From positions 62,001 to 126,000 of the forward strand of contig JAFTUC010000005.1 in NCBI GenBank assembly GCA_017466445.1: a DNA stretch of 64,000 nt, in the 5' to 3' direction. This DNA comes from Clostridia bacterium (GTDB lineage Bacteria > Bacillota > Clostridia > Oscillospirales > CAG-272). Under the pieces are notes generated by a model. That model was not told where the DNA came from. It saw only the letters and a list, made by a program, of their open reading frames with translations, and ran no database searches. Shown here piece by piece: positions 18,705 through 26,576 of the stretch (positions are counted from its first letter, which is position 1; every line of letters begins with the position of its first letter). A program made the translations under genes and the position numbers.

Positions 18705-20138
18705 ATGATAACCTTAAAGATAAACACAAAAGAAAAGCACGAAATATCGCCCTATCTCTACATGCAATTTATGGAACCGCTCGGAGTATGCGACTCGTCG
18801 GTAGACGCGGCATGGGATTTCACTGAAAACTGCTGGTATCCGAAGGTAATAGACAAGGTAAAGGAGCTATCTCCGACTATGGTCCGCTTCGGCGGATGCT
18901 TTGCCTCATACTACCGCTGGAGGGAGGGCATCGGTCCCTTTGAAAAAAGAACTCCTATGGTAAATTACTGCTGGGGAGGAATATATCAAAATCAGGTGGG
19001 AACTCACGAGATAGTCGACTTTTGCAAACGGATAGATGCCGAGCCTCTTCTCGTTGTAAATATGGAATCGGACGGACGTATGCACTGGGCAAATCCGAAA
19101 AACGGCACCTGCCGTCTCGGAAGCGCGAAGGAGGCAGCTGAATGGGTATCCTACTGTAATGACACAGAGCATCCCCTTCGCGCCGCAAACGGATCGGAGC
19201 AGCCGTTCAATATAAAATATTGGCAGATAGGAAACGAGACCTCTTACGACGAAAAAGGATATTCGAGCGATCTCGGAGTTGACGCCACAAAGCGCTTTAT
19301 TGAGGCTATGCGCGATGCTGATCCGAGCATAAAGCTGATCGGCTGGGGCGACACGATAATATCAAAGGACAAGACCTGGTGCAAAAAGATGAGCGCAGTA
19401 GACGGTCTTGATCTCATCGCCTTCCATCATCATTTCGGATCGGGGCTTCCCGACTCTCCGCTCGTCGGAACGAGATACAGAGCAGATCCCGACTACACAT
19501 GGAAGCATATGATGAACGCATACAGATCGCTTGAGGATCACATTGCCGAGATGCGCTCGGAAAGCGGAGGCAGACGTCTTGCCATGACCGAGGGACATTA
19601 CGGTATCCCCGGACGAAACAGAAACGAGGTGCTCTCCTCCTGGATGGCGGGAGTTTCCTATGCAAGATGCCTTAACGTGATCATGCGAAACAGTGATATC
19701 ATCGACATCGCGACTATGGCAGACTTTTTTGGAAACGTATGGCAGGTCAACGCATTGATGATCCCCACTCCAATAACAAACGGCGAGCCCTATTTTCAGC
19801 CGGTCGGCGCGGTCATGAGCCTTTTTTCGCATCATCAAGGCAAAAAGGCGCTCGATATATCATATAGCGGCGCTATAGATGCGGTAGCGTCAAAAACGGG
19901 TGATACGGTATTTGTACATATTGCAAATACGGACATGCACTACGCTCAACAGATCGATCTTGACCTTGGTACAAGTCTGACATCCGAGGCGAAAATGTAT
20001 TACATTGCCGCCGATCCCACCTGCGAGATAAATCCCTCGGACAGGCACTGTCACGCAGTACGCGAGGCGGTAATCGAGGGAGGTAGATTTACCCTTCCCG
20101 CGGCAGCGGTTGCCTCGATCGAGATAAAGCTTGCTTAA
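18705..20138 (+). CDS. GH51-like alpha-L-arabinofuranosidase (clan GH-A)
   Basis: The 477-residue protein starts at ATG 18705 with GAGGA about 9 nt upstream; an upstream ATG at 18627 precedes the promoter and is ruled out. Features of clan GH-A are FGGCFASYYRWREGIGP, the acid/base E178 in IGNETSYDE, and a candidate nucleophile E296 in AMTEGHYG. The overall order matches GH51, which removes arabinofuranose from arabinan or arabinoxylan oligomers, but the nucleophile motif is not the usual DEWN. The C-terminal beta domain is present. No signal peptide is visible, so the enzyme should be cytoplasmic. Confidence 0.72.
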   Translation: MITLKINTKEKHEISPYLYMQFMEPLGVCDSSVDAAWDFTENCWYPKVIDKVKELSPTMVRFGGCFASYYRWREGIGPFEKRTPMVNYCWGGIYQNQVGTHEIVDFCKRIDAEPLLVVNMESDGRMHWANPKNGTCRLGSAKEAAEWVSYCNDTEHPLRAANGSEQPFNIKYWQIGNETSYDEKGYSSDLGVDATKRFIEAMRDADPSIKLIGWGDTIISKDKTWCKKMSAVDGLDLIAFHHHFGSGLPDSPLVGTRYRADPDYTWKHMMNAYRSLEDHIAEMRSESGGRRLAMTEGHYGIPGRNRNEVLSSWMAGVSYARCLNVIMRNSDIIDIATMADFFGNVWQVNALMIPTPITNGEPYFQPVGAVMSLFSHHQGKKALDISYSGAIDAVASKTGDTVFVHIANTDMHYAQQIDLDLGTSLTSEAKMYYIAADPTCEINPSDRHCHAVREAVIEGGRFTLPAAAVASIEIKLA

Positions 20139-20177
20139 GAATATCAAAAAATCACAGATTTCCGCGTGAATTTACCC

Positions 20178-20206
20178 TTGCAATACGAATTTCGTTGTGA
20201 TATAAT
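20178..20206 (+). promoter_or_regulatory. SigA promoter of the EamA transporter gene
   Basis: TTGCAA (20178-20183) and TATAAT (20201-20206) are 17 nt apart, about 50 nt upstream of the ATG. Confidence 0.82.
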
Positions 20207-20257
20207 TCTTCATATTACATATTACATCTTGCATCGCTTTAAACGGAGCCTCATAAA

Positions 20258-21202
20258 ATGAACCAAAACAAAAAAAGCAAGATACTTGCCTATGCGGGTC
20301 TGATATTCGTAATACTCGTATGGGGAGTCTCTCCGCTTATAACACTCTATTTCTACAAATATTTTTCTCCTACAGTAAGAATAGCCTTCGGAGGTCTGAT
20401 AAGCACCGTCGCGCTTCTCATTATATCCTCAAAAAAGCTTGGCGAGCTGGACAAAACGCACCTTAAGCTCGCCATTCCCACCGGAATCTTTCTTGCAACG
20501 GCAAATATTTTGCAGAAAATAGGACTTCAGTACACTACACCCACACACTATTCGTTTCTCGAAAATCTTTCCTGTATAGTAGTCCCCTTCCTCGTTTTTC
20601 TCCTTATAAGGAAAAAGCCGACCTTTCTCACCGTCTTTGCTTCGGTATTATGTCTTGCCAGCGCGTTCATCCTCACCGGAATGGGATCCGATATGAAGAG
20701 CATATCCGCCGTCGGAGATCTTCTCTGTGCACTCGCGGGTATATTTTACGGAGTAAACATCGCCGTTACCGGGGTATACGCAAAAAAGCTGAACGCTCCG
20801 CTTTATCTTATGCTTCAGTCGTTTATCGAGATGACGGTAGCGACCGCATCGGTCTTTGTTTTTGATGCAACCGGCATTGAACAGATCAAATTCACGCTCA
20901 GCCTCCCTCTCATAATTATAAATGCGGTATGGATACTGATCGCATCGACCTTCTGCTGGCTCATAAGGACGAATTCGATGAAGCACGTAGACCCCACCGT
21001 CGTAGCGGTTATGATGCCATTTTCCTCGATCGTTACGACCGTCTGCTCGATAATCGCAGGCAAGGACTCTCCGAGCCTCGGTCTGTTTTTGGGCGTTGCG
21101 CTCGGACTTATAGCGATAATACTTTCTGAGCTCGGCGGAAAAGAGAAGCCTCAAAAGCTTACGCTCCCGAAGGGCGCGGAAAATCCGGACTCATACTCAT
21201 AA
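20258..21202 (+). CDS. EamA/DMT-family transporter
   Basis: The 314-residue protein has ten predicted transmembrane helices arranged as two EamA repeats. Typical segments are FVILVWGVSPLIT in helix 1 and YSFLENLSCIVVPFLVFLL at the end of the first repeat. Drug/metabolite transporters of this type move small metabolites such as amino acids or sugars; the substrate is not predictable. GGAG precedes the ATG. It is a single-gene transcript with its own promoter and terminator. Confidence 0.9.
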   Translation: MNQNKKSKILAYAGLIFVILVWGVSPLITLYFYKYFSPTVRIAFGGLISTVALLIISSKKLGELDKTHLKLAIPTGIFLATANILQKIGLQYTTPTHYSFLENLSCIVVPFLVFLLIRKKPTFLTVFASVLCLASAFILTGMGSDMKSISAVGDLLCALAGIFYGVNIAVTGVYAKKLNAPLYLMLQSFIEMTVATASVFVFDATGIEQIKFTLSLPLIIINAVWILIASTFCWLIRTNSMKHVDPTVVAVMMPFSSIVTTVCSIIAGKDSPSLGLFLGVALGLIAIILSELGGKEKPQKLTLPKGAENPDSYS

Positions 21203-21211
21203 AAGATAAAA

Positions 21212-21243
21212 GCGCCTCGCTTTCAAAGCGAGGCACTTTTTTG
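21212..21243. terminator. Bidirectional terminator
   Basis: GCCTCGCT and AGCGAGGC pair around a short loop, followed by a run of six Ts on the plus strand and preceded by A-rich sequence. It separates the convergent EamA gene and the TIM-barrel gene. Confidence 0.82.
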
Positions 21244-21251
21244 CCTACCCG

Positions 21252-22100
21252 TCAAATCCAGAGAGCTACGCTCGGTCTCCCGATAGGATCGGGATCCTTG
21301 CCCTCGAATATCGTCTGCGCGTTGGAATAAAAATCGGCAAAGGTGAGATCTCTGTCACGGACGAGCGTTTTCGGGCATCTGAGACCGATCTCGTACATCC
21401 AGACACCGCTATAGCCGATCTCCTTAAGGGTAGCGAGCATCCTCTTCCAATCAAGCCTTCCTTCTCCGGGGAGCCAATGCCTCTCATTTACAAAATCGTA
21501 GTCAGATATATGGACGGTAATTATCTTATCGCCCACCTTTTTCATAAAGTCGATATTGTCCTCGGAAAGAAGATGATTCGTATCGAAGCAGACCCTGAGC
21601 TTATCGTTTGCGCTTATAAGTCTTAAAACATCGTCGCTCGTATTGCCAAGGCAAGTCCTCGGTAGATCCTCCACGGCGATCACAGACCCGCATCCGTGCG
21701 CTATCTCCGCAAGGCTATCGAGTGACTGCATGGAATATTTCATCCTGTCTTCCCTTTCGCTATCGGGAATCGGTTCTCCGCTCGGATGAACGATAAATTT
21801 ATCAATTCCGATATCGGACGCCATTTTTATAAGCTCCGAAAAATACGAAACGGTATTGTCGCGAATGCTTTTATCAAAAGCAGATATCTCAAGAGTCTCA
21901 AAGGGCCAGAAGGGCAGATGATACGACCAAAGACCGACTCCGTATCGCTCCGAAAGGGTTTTGACCTCTTTATAGTTTATATCCTTGTATTTTTCGTAGC
22001 TCATTGATATTTCGATACATTCTATCTTGCTTTCGGAAAGGGATTTGAAATTAGCTTCATTAGGCTCAAATCCACAGCTTGACATGCCTATTTTATACAT
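21252..22100 (-). CDS. Xylose-isomerase-like TIM-barrel protein (sugar epimerase/isomerase family)
   Basis: The 282-residue protein belongs to the AP-endonuclease-2/xylose-isomerase-like TIM-barrel superfamily, which includes IolE, hydroxypyruvate isomerase and ketose 3-epimerases. Metal-site segments are IVHPSGE, AVEDLP, CFDTNHLL, HISDYDFVNERHWLPGEG and YEIG. I start at ATG 22100, with GAGGTG upstream; earlier in-frame ATGs have no ribosome site. It has its own consensus promoter. The substrate is unknown, but the carbohydrate neighbourhood suggests a sugar or inositol derivative. Confidence 0.85.
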   Translation of the reverse strand: MYKIGMSSCGFEPNEANFKSLSESKIECIEISMSYEKYKDINYKEVKTLSERYGVGLWSYHLPFWPFETLEISAFDKSIRDNTVSYFSELIKMASDIGIDKFIVHPSGEPIPDSEREDRMKYSMQSLDSLAEIAHGCGSVIAVEDLPRTCLGNTSDDVLRLISANDKLRVCFDTNHLLSEDNIDFMKKVGDKIITVHISDYDFVNERHWLPGEGRLDWKRMLATLKEIGYSGVWMYEIGLRCPKTLVRDRDLTFADFYSNAQTIFEGKDPDPIGRPSVALWI

Positions 22101-22147
22101 AATACACCTCATTTTTAATATTGCCACCCTATAAAGGTGATTTGGTT

Positions 22148-22176
22148 ATTATAGCACTGCTCTAATTCAGTGTCAA
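22148..22176 (-). promoter_or_regulatory. Consensus SigA promoter of the TIM-barrel gene
   Basis: On the minus strand, TTGACA (22176-22171) and TATAAT (22153-22148) are exactly 17 nt apart, a full consensus match. Confidence 0.9.
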
Positions 22177-22189
22177 GACGATTGCCGAC

Positions 22190-22225
22190 AACAAAACAAA
22201 AAGCACTTCAAAAGAAGTGCTTTTT
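22190..22225 (-). terminator. Terminator of tRNA-Thr
   Basis: On the minus strand, AAAAAGCACTTC and GAAGTGCTTTTT pair with a short loop, then TTTTTGTTTTGTTG follows. It starts a few bases after the tRNA 3' end. Confidence 0.88.
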
Positions 22226-22228
22226 CAG

Positions 22229-22301
<73 letters not shown>

Positions 22302-22322
22302 ATATCTCGTGACTACCTCGCT

Positions 22323-22351
22323 ATTATAGCAGAAGAATTTCTGTTTGTCAA
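22323..22351 (-). promoter_or_regulatory. Consensus SigA promoter of tRNA-Thr
   Basis: On the minus strand, TTGACA (22351-22346) and TATAAT (22328-22323) are 17 nt apart, about 20 nt upstream of the mature tRNA 5' end. Confidence 0.92.
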
Positions 22352-22466
22352 TAGTTTTTTTCATTTTTTTTGATTTTTTCAAAAAAATTCCCGTACTTAC
22401 GAAAAACTTTAATTAAACGTAAAACCGGTGTACCAAAATCCCATATAATAAAATTTTTAAAAGGTA

Positions 22467-22495
22467 TTGATTTTTTTGTTTTATTGTGATACAAT
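22467..22495 (+). promoter_or_regulatory. SigA promoter of tRNA-Leu
   Basis: TTGATT (22467-22472) and TACAAT (22490-22495) are 17 nt apart and end 13 nt before the tRNA. Confidence 0.82.
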
Positions 22496-22508
22496 GGACG
22501 GGTGATGT

Positions 22509-22592
22509 GCCGGTATGGTGGAATTGGCAGACGCGCCGGACTCAAAATCCGGTCCCGGCGACGGGGTGCGGGTTCGACCCCCGCTACCGGCA
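22509..22592 (+). tRNA. tRNA-Leu (anticodon CAA)
   Basis: This is a class II tRNA of 84 nt with a long variable arm. Acceptor GCCGGTA pairs with TACCGGC, and the anticodon stem CCGGA/TCCGG holds loop CTCAAAA, giving anticodon CAA for UUG. The variable arm is TCCCGGCGACGGGGTG-like and the T arm is CGGG-TTCGACC-CCCG. The discriminator is A. The 3' CCA is not encoded. It has its own promoter and terminator. Confidence 0.97.
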
Positions 22593-22600
22593 TGAAAAGG

Positions 22601-22643
22601 CAGTGACTTACCGATGGATCATCGGCAAGTCACTTGTTTTTTA
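22601..22643 (+). terminator. Terminator of tRNA-Leu
   Basis: GTGACTTACCGATG and CATCGGCAAGTCAC pair with one mismatch and a tiny loop, followed by TTGTTTTTTAT. Confidence 0.88.
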
Positions 22644-22684
22644 TATAGTCACGGTACAAATATGAATTTTTTATGCCAAAAGCA

Positions 22685-22714
22685 TTGACTTTTATGTACT
22701 GTATATGGTATAAT
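22685..22714 (+). promoter_or_regulatory. SigA promoter of the PutP-type symporter gene
   Basis: TTGACT (22685-22690) and TATAAT (22709-22714) are 18 nt apart, and GGAGG sits before the ATG at 22747. Confidence 0.85.
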
Positions 22715-22746
22715 ATTGATTGAGTATTTCAATTTGGAGGTAATAC

Positions 22747-24318
22747 ATGAATCCTACAATACAAATCCTGATTGCGATGGTCATCTATATGGCAGCGGTC
22801 ATTGTAATCGGAGTAGTGTACGCAAAGCGTGCAAACAAAAGCTCCGAGGCTTACTTTCTCGGAGGACGCTCGCTCGGTCCTTGGGTGACCGCAATGAGTG
22901 CGGAGGCTTCCGACATGAGCGGTTGGCTCCTTATGGGTCTTCCCGGACTTGCTTATTGGTGCGGTCTTGCAGACGCCGCGTGGACAGCCATCGGTCTTGC
23001 GATCGGTACATATTTCAACTGGCTGATCGTTTCAAAGCGGCTTAGACGTTACAGCGTACGTGCGAACAACTCTATCACTCTTCCCGAATTCTTCTCTAAC
23101 CGTTTCCGCGAGAAGCACAAGCACATTATGTTCCTTGCATCCGCATTTATACTTATATTCTTCACTGTGTATGCGGCAAGCTGCTTCGTCACCTGCGGAA
23201 AGCTCTTCTCCACTCTGTTCGGAGTCCCCTATCAGGCAATGCTGATAGTCGGCGCGATATTCGTTCTTCTTTATACGTTACTCGGCGGATTCCTTGCTGA
23301 AAGTATTTCCGACTTTATGCAGGCAATCGTAATGATAGTCGCGCTTTCTGTCATCGTTATAATCGGTGTCGTAAAGGCGGGCGGCTTCGGTGCCATTATG
23401 GAAAACGCGGGCGAGATTCCCGGATTCCTCGAGTTCTTCGGTCTCGCCACTCCCACTCTCAACGAAGCAGGTGAGCAGATCGTAGAGGCGGGCAAGCCTG
23501 TATTCGGCGCTACAGCCGATTACGGAATCCTTTCCATCTTCTCTATGCTTGCATGGGGTCTCGGATATTTCGGTATGCCCCAGGTTCTGCTCCGCTTTAT
23601 GGCTATCCGTAAAGAGGACGAGCTCAAGCGCTCCCGCCGTATCGCTATGATCTGGGTAGTTATCTCTCTTGCGGTAGCGGTATTTATCGGTATAGTCGGA
23701 CGTCAGCTCTTCCCTGTTACTCACCTCACGAAGTCCGCTTCCGAGAACATATTCATCACTATGTCCGAAAGCTTCCTGCCTCCTATCCTTGCGGGATTCG
23801 TAATGGCAGGCATTCTCGCAGCTACGATCAGCTCCTCCGACTCATATCTGCTTATCGCGGCTTCCGCATTCTCTAAGAACATGTTCCAGGGAATTTTCAA
23901 GAAGTCAGCTACAGACAAGCAGGTCATGACTGTTTCGAGAATCACTCTTCTCGTTCTTGCCGCGCTCGGAATCGTAATCGCGCTTGACGAAAACAGCGTA
24001 ATTTTTGAGATCGTTTCCTTTGCGTGGGCAGGATTCGGTGCGACATTCGGACCCATCATGCTCTTCTCGCTCTTCTGGAAGCGCGTCAACAAAGCGGGTG
24101 CAATTGCCGGAATGGTCGGCGGTGCCGCTATGGTATTCTTCTGGAAGCTCGTTCTCAACCGTTTCGGCGGAGTATTCGCGATCTACGAGCTTCTCCCGGC
24201 GTTCATCTTCTCTGCTATCTGCATCGTTGTATTCTCTCTCATCACAAAGGCTCCATCCAAGGAGATCGAAGAGGATTTCGAAGCAGTACGCACAGGCAAC
24301 GTAGTAGACGAGCAGTAA
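22747..24318 (+). CDS. putP: Sodium/solute symporter, PutP (proline) type
   Basis: This 523-residue SSS-family symporter has about 13 transmembrane helices. The signature segments SSEAYFLGGRSLGPWVTAMS and ASDMSGWLLMGLPG near residues 32-65 are those of the sodium/proline symporter PutP. A sodium-site serine pair lies in ISSSDSYLL. It should import proline (or a related amino acid) with Na+. It is monocistronic, with its own promoter and a strong terminator. Codon use is more biased towards C-ending codons than its neighbours, which suggests high expression. Confidence 0.93.
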   Translation: MNPTIQILIAMVIYMAAVIVIGVVYAKRANKSSEAYFLGGRSLGPWVTAMSAEASDMSGWLLMGLPGLAYWCGLADAAWTAIGLAIGTYFNWLIVSKRLRRYSVRANNSITLPEFFSNRFREKHKHIMFLASAFILIFFTVYAASCFVTCGKLFSTLFGVPYQAMLIVGAIFVLLYTLLGGFLAESISDFMQAIVMIVALSVIVIIGVVKAGGFGAIMENAGEIPGFLEFFGLATPTLNEAGEQIVEAGKPVFGATADYGILSIFSMLAWGLGYFGMPQVLLRFMAIRKEDELKRSRRIAMIWVVISLAVAVFIGIVGRQLFPVTHLTKSASENIFITMSESFLPPILAGFVMAGILAATISSSDSYLLIAASAFSKNMFQGIFKKSATDKQVMTVSRITLLVLAALGIVIALDENSVIFEIVSFAWAGFGATFGPIMLFSLFWKRVNKAGAIAGMVGGAAMVFFWKLVLNRFGGVFAIYELLPAFIFSAICIVVFSLITKAPSKEIEEDFEAVRTGNVVDEQ

Positions 24319-24332
24319 TCTTACTTTTAGCA

Positions 24333-24366
24333 AAAAAAGACGGTCGGATCGACCGTCTTTTTTTAC
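24333..24366 (+). terminator. Terminator of the symporter gene
   Basis: AAAAAAGACGGTC and GACCGTCTTTTTTT pair with a 5-nt loop and end in a T run. Confidence 0.9.
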
Positions 24367-24453
24367 GTCTCTGTTCAAAGTCCGTTTTTTGGTACTTGTA
24401 ATGTTGTAAAATAATACCAAGCAAGATAAAAATAATTTCAGGAGAAAAAGATT

Positions 24454-25275
24454 ATGGCATTCAAAATAGGATTCACGGCAGAAACCGAGGATAATACCGT
24501 TTCGTACATTGAAAGCGAGAGCGTGAACGTAAACACGCAACCCAAGAGATCTGTAGTAGAGATATACTTTGAAAAGCGCAATATGACTCTTTCCTATTAC
24601 AATGACAGATTTGATCTCAAGCTCGGAGATCTCGTTTACGTTGAAGGAAAGCTCGAGGGAATGCTCGGGGTAATAAGAGACATAAACTACAATTTCAAGA
24701 TCAAAATATCCGACTACAAGCGAGTAATTGCGGTAGTTGACAGATCAGTCAGCGGAGAATTTTTCATGGCCGGATCTCATTTCGTATCATTTGACCGCCA
24801 AGCGCTCCCGTACAGAAAGATCCTCGCATTCTTCAAAGCACCCGAGGAGGAGTACGACGATTTTATAAGCGGAAGCGACGGGTCCGGCTTTTCACTCGGA
24901 AATCTCAGCGATCTTAACGTGCCCGATGCGATATCCGAACGCGGATACGAATACTACGTTGAAAATCGGGTCTTGTTCATCTGTATTGACGCAGGAAAAG
25001 GTCGTGCCATCGTGGAAGGCAGAGATATTTACGAGGTTGAATTTGAATTCTCGGGCGGGCAGATAAAAAGCCTTACCTGCTCCTGCTTCTGCAGTAATAT
25101 CTGCAAGCACGAATTTGCGGTTATGCTTCAGTTAAGAGAAACGTTAGGTATGATCGAGAAAAACTATTCCGGAGCCTTTGAGAAGAGCGATTATTTTTCT
25201 GCTATACGCAAGAGCGTGCTTTTTAACTTTGCCATTGACGGAAAAAAGTCCGGAAGCTTCACGCTCGGACAATGA
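24454..25275 (+). CDS. SWIM-type zinc-finger protein of unknown function
   Basis: The 273-residue protein shows a compact zinc motif near the C-terminus: C209, C211 and C213, then C217-x-H219, which fits the SWIM pattern CxC-x(n)-CxH with a very short n. Residues 160-208 form the beta strands that usually precede SWIM motifs. The N-terminal half (residues 35-95) is a beta-rich domain (LKLGDLVYVEGKLEGMLGVI) that I do not recognise. SWIM motifs bind DNA or proteins and often accompany helicases, but no helicase lies next to it. Its stop codon is 8 nt before the first copy of the 96-bp repeat. Confidence 0.75.
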   Translation: MAFKIGFTAETEDNTVSYIESESVNVNTQPKRSVVEIYFEKRNMTLSYYNDRFDLKLGDLVYVEGKLEGMLGVIRDINYNFKIKISDYKRVIAVVDRSVSGEFFMAGSHFVSFDRQALPYRKILAFFKAPEEEYDDFISGSDGSGFSLGNLSDLNVPDAISERGYEYYVENRVLFICIDAGKGRAIVEGRDIYEVEFEFSGGQIKSLTCSCFCSNICKHEFAVMLQLRETLGMIEKNYSGAFEKSDYFSAIRKSVLFNFAIDGKKSGSFTLGQ

Positions 25276-25282
25276 TAAAAAC

Positions 25283-25378
25283 GCAGACCTTTCTCTCTGT
25301 GTTCTTAGCGGAGAAATAGGCAGGCACATAAAATTCGGCAGAGAACTTGTTTTCTCTGCCGATTTGTGTTATAATGGG
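25283..25378 (+). repeat. 96-bp repeat, copy A (hairpin plus promoter-like end)
   Basis: This sequence is about 81% identical to 28851-28946 in the opposite orientation (my alignment, two one-base gaps). It holds a perfect hairpin, CGGCAGAGAA with TTCTCTGCCG, and a promoter-like pair TTGTTT (25347) and TATAAT (25370-25375) with 17 nt between them. Copy A lies just after the SWIM gene stop. It may be a terminator plus outward promoter, or part of a mobile repeat bounding the accessory island. Confidence 0.78.
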
Positions 25379-25387
25379 CTTAACGAA

Positions 25388-25497
25388 AAGCCTCTCCCTT
25401 TGGGAGAGGTGGCGGCGTAGCCGACGGAGAGGGCAAATTGTTGCAACGACTACCCTCTCACCCGCTACCGCGGGAGCTCTCCCTGAGGGAGAGCCTT
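25388..25497. repeat. MITE-like palindromic element, about 110 bp
   Basis: Terminal inverted sequences AAGCCTCTCCC and GGGAGAGCCTT bound the element. Each end is itself a palindrome (CTCTCCCTTTGGGAGAG and CTCTCCCTGAGGGAGAG), so the RNA or single strand would fold into two hairpins. The middle contains GGCGGCGTAGCC. There is no coding capacity. I recall similar elements scattered in intergenic regions of gut Clostridia genomes. No clear target-site duplication is visible. Confidence 0.7.
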
Positions 25498-25598
25498 AAG
25501 ATAAGTGCATCTTTAGGGGTATGGGCTTTACCCTATGCCTTTGTAATACAAATGCGAAACTGGCGATAAAACAGAACGATAAATAAGAATGTGAAAAG

Positions 25599-26198
25599 AT
25601 GAAACATATAAAAATATTATGGATCATTATTTTGGTGACAGATCATCTGCTGCCGTTAATAATTACACGATTTTATCCAAACTATAAGCATAAAGAAATG
25701 GCACTTTCGGTACTGGGCTCACGGCAAAGCCCTGTAAAATGGATATACAATGTGTGGTGTATTATATCAGGAATTGTTTTTTGCATTGCTCCTTATGAGT
25801 TGTACAAAGAGAATAGTAGCGGTTTGATGATAGCAATATGGGTATTGCTTGCAATATACGGCATTGGATGTGAAATTATATCTGGGTTATGCCCGTTAAA
25901 CGAAAGCAAGGAGGACGAAGATGTTATTACTAAAATTCACGGAGGAACTTCTGCTATTGGTTTTATGACATTACTCGGTGTACCGTTACTCTTGGCAATA
26001 CTGCAGTTTCAAGCGATAAACATATTTATGGGAACGATCTCACTTGTGAGCTTTATTGTGGCTTTCGCTTTCTTCTGCTTTTTCATTATGGGAGAGAAAG
26101 AAAAGTTTGCAAATACGGTTTTGCGATACGTCGGTCTTTGGCAACGACTTGTTTTATTAAGTTGTTACATACCGTTGTTCGTTTGGTGTCTTAAATAA
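25599..26198 (+). CDS. DUF998-like integral membrane protein
   Basis: The 199-residue protein has six hydrophobic segments. The motif SVLGSRQSPVKWIYN near residue 37 followed by a helix, and the HGG segment after SGLCPLNES, resemble the DUF998 family. Function is unknown. Only a weak ribosome site (GTGAAAAG) precedes the ATG, and the codon use is AT-rich compared with neighbouring core genes, as expected for an acquired gene. The 320 bp upstream contain only the 96-bp repeat, the MITE-like element and an AT-rich leader. Confidence 0.75.
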   Translation: MKHIKILWIIILVTDHLLPLIITRFYPNYKHKEMALSVLGSRQSPVKWIYNVWCIISGIVFCIAPYELYKENSSGLMIAIWVLLAIYGIGCEIISGLCPLNESKEDEDVITKIHGGTSAIGFMTLLGVPLLLAILQFQAINIFMGTISLVSFIVAFAFFCFFIMGEKEKFANTVLRYVGLWQRLVLLSCYIPLFVWCLK

Positions 26199-26228
26199 CA
26201 AATTCCAATTTGTCGAACAGAATAAACA

Positions 26229-26262
26229 AACCCCGACAGAAAAATCTGTCGGGGTTAATTTT
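26229..26262 (+). terminator. Terminator of the DUF998 gene
   Basis: AACCCCGACAG and CTGTCGGGGTT form a perfect 11-bp stem with a 6-nt loop, followed by AATTTTGCTTT. Confidence 0.82.
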
Positions 26263-26289
26263 GCTTTCTGCATATCAATTTTTGTTTAT

Positions 26290-26341
26290 CCGTAGGGGCG
26301 TTCTTTGAACGCCCGCGGGCGAACGCAGTTCGCCCCTACGG
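26290..26341. repeat. GTAGGGGCG inverted-repeat element, long form
   Basis: The element begins CCGTAGGGGCG and ends CGCCCCTACGG, an 11-bp perfect terminal inverted repeat, with a nested GAACGCCCGCGGGC palindrome inside. A shorter relative lies at 37005-37031. There is no coding content. It sits in the 378-bp gap between the DUF998 gene and the sialidase-like gene. Confidence 0.75.
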
Positions 26342-26379
26342 AAAAGGACAGAGAATGTGAAATTTCTCTGTCCTTTTTT
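26342..26379. terminator. Hairpin with T run next to the repeat
   Basis: AAAAGGACAGAGAA and TTCTCTGTCCTTTT pair with a 7-nt loop and continue into a T run. It could terminate plus-strand transcripts leaking past 26262 or be part of the repeat cluster. Confidence 0.65.
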
Positions 26380-26444
26380 CACACTTCTTGCTCCGCAAGG
26401 TATAGCGTGTTACACCTTTTCGGTGTACTATCGGGCGGCAATGA

Positions 26445-26467
26445 GCCTCCCTTGTGTAAAGGGAGCC
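26445..26467. repeat. Small palindromic repeat remnant
   Basis: GCCTCCCTT and AAGGGAGCC pair around GTGTA. It looks like one end of another MITE-type element. A second small hairpin (ACACC-TTTTC-GGTGT) is at 26412-26426. The rest of the gap from 26468 to 26576 shows nothing I can support. Confidence 0.5.
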
Positions 26468-26576
26468 TTTGATTCGTGCGTACCGAAAGTCTGTCTACTT
26501 GACAGGGGGCACATTATAAAACGTAAAGTGAGAATTTTTATCTATCGGTATTTTATTTTCTCTATCTATACTTAAA

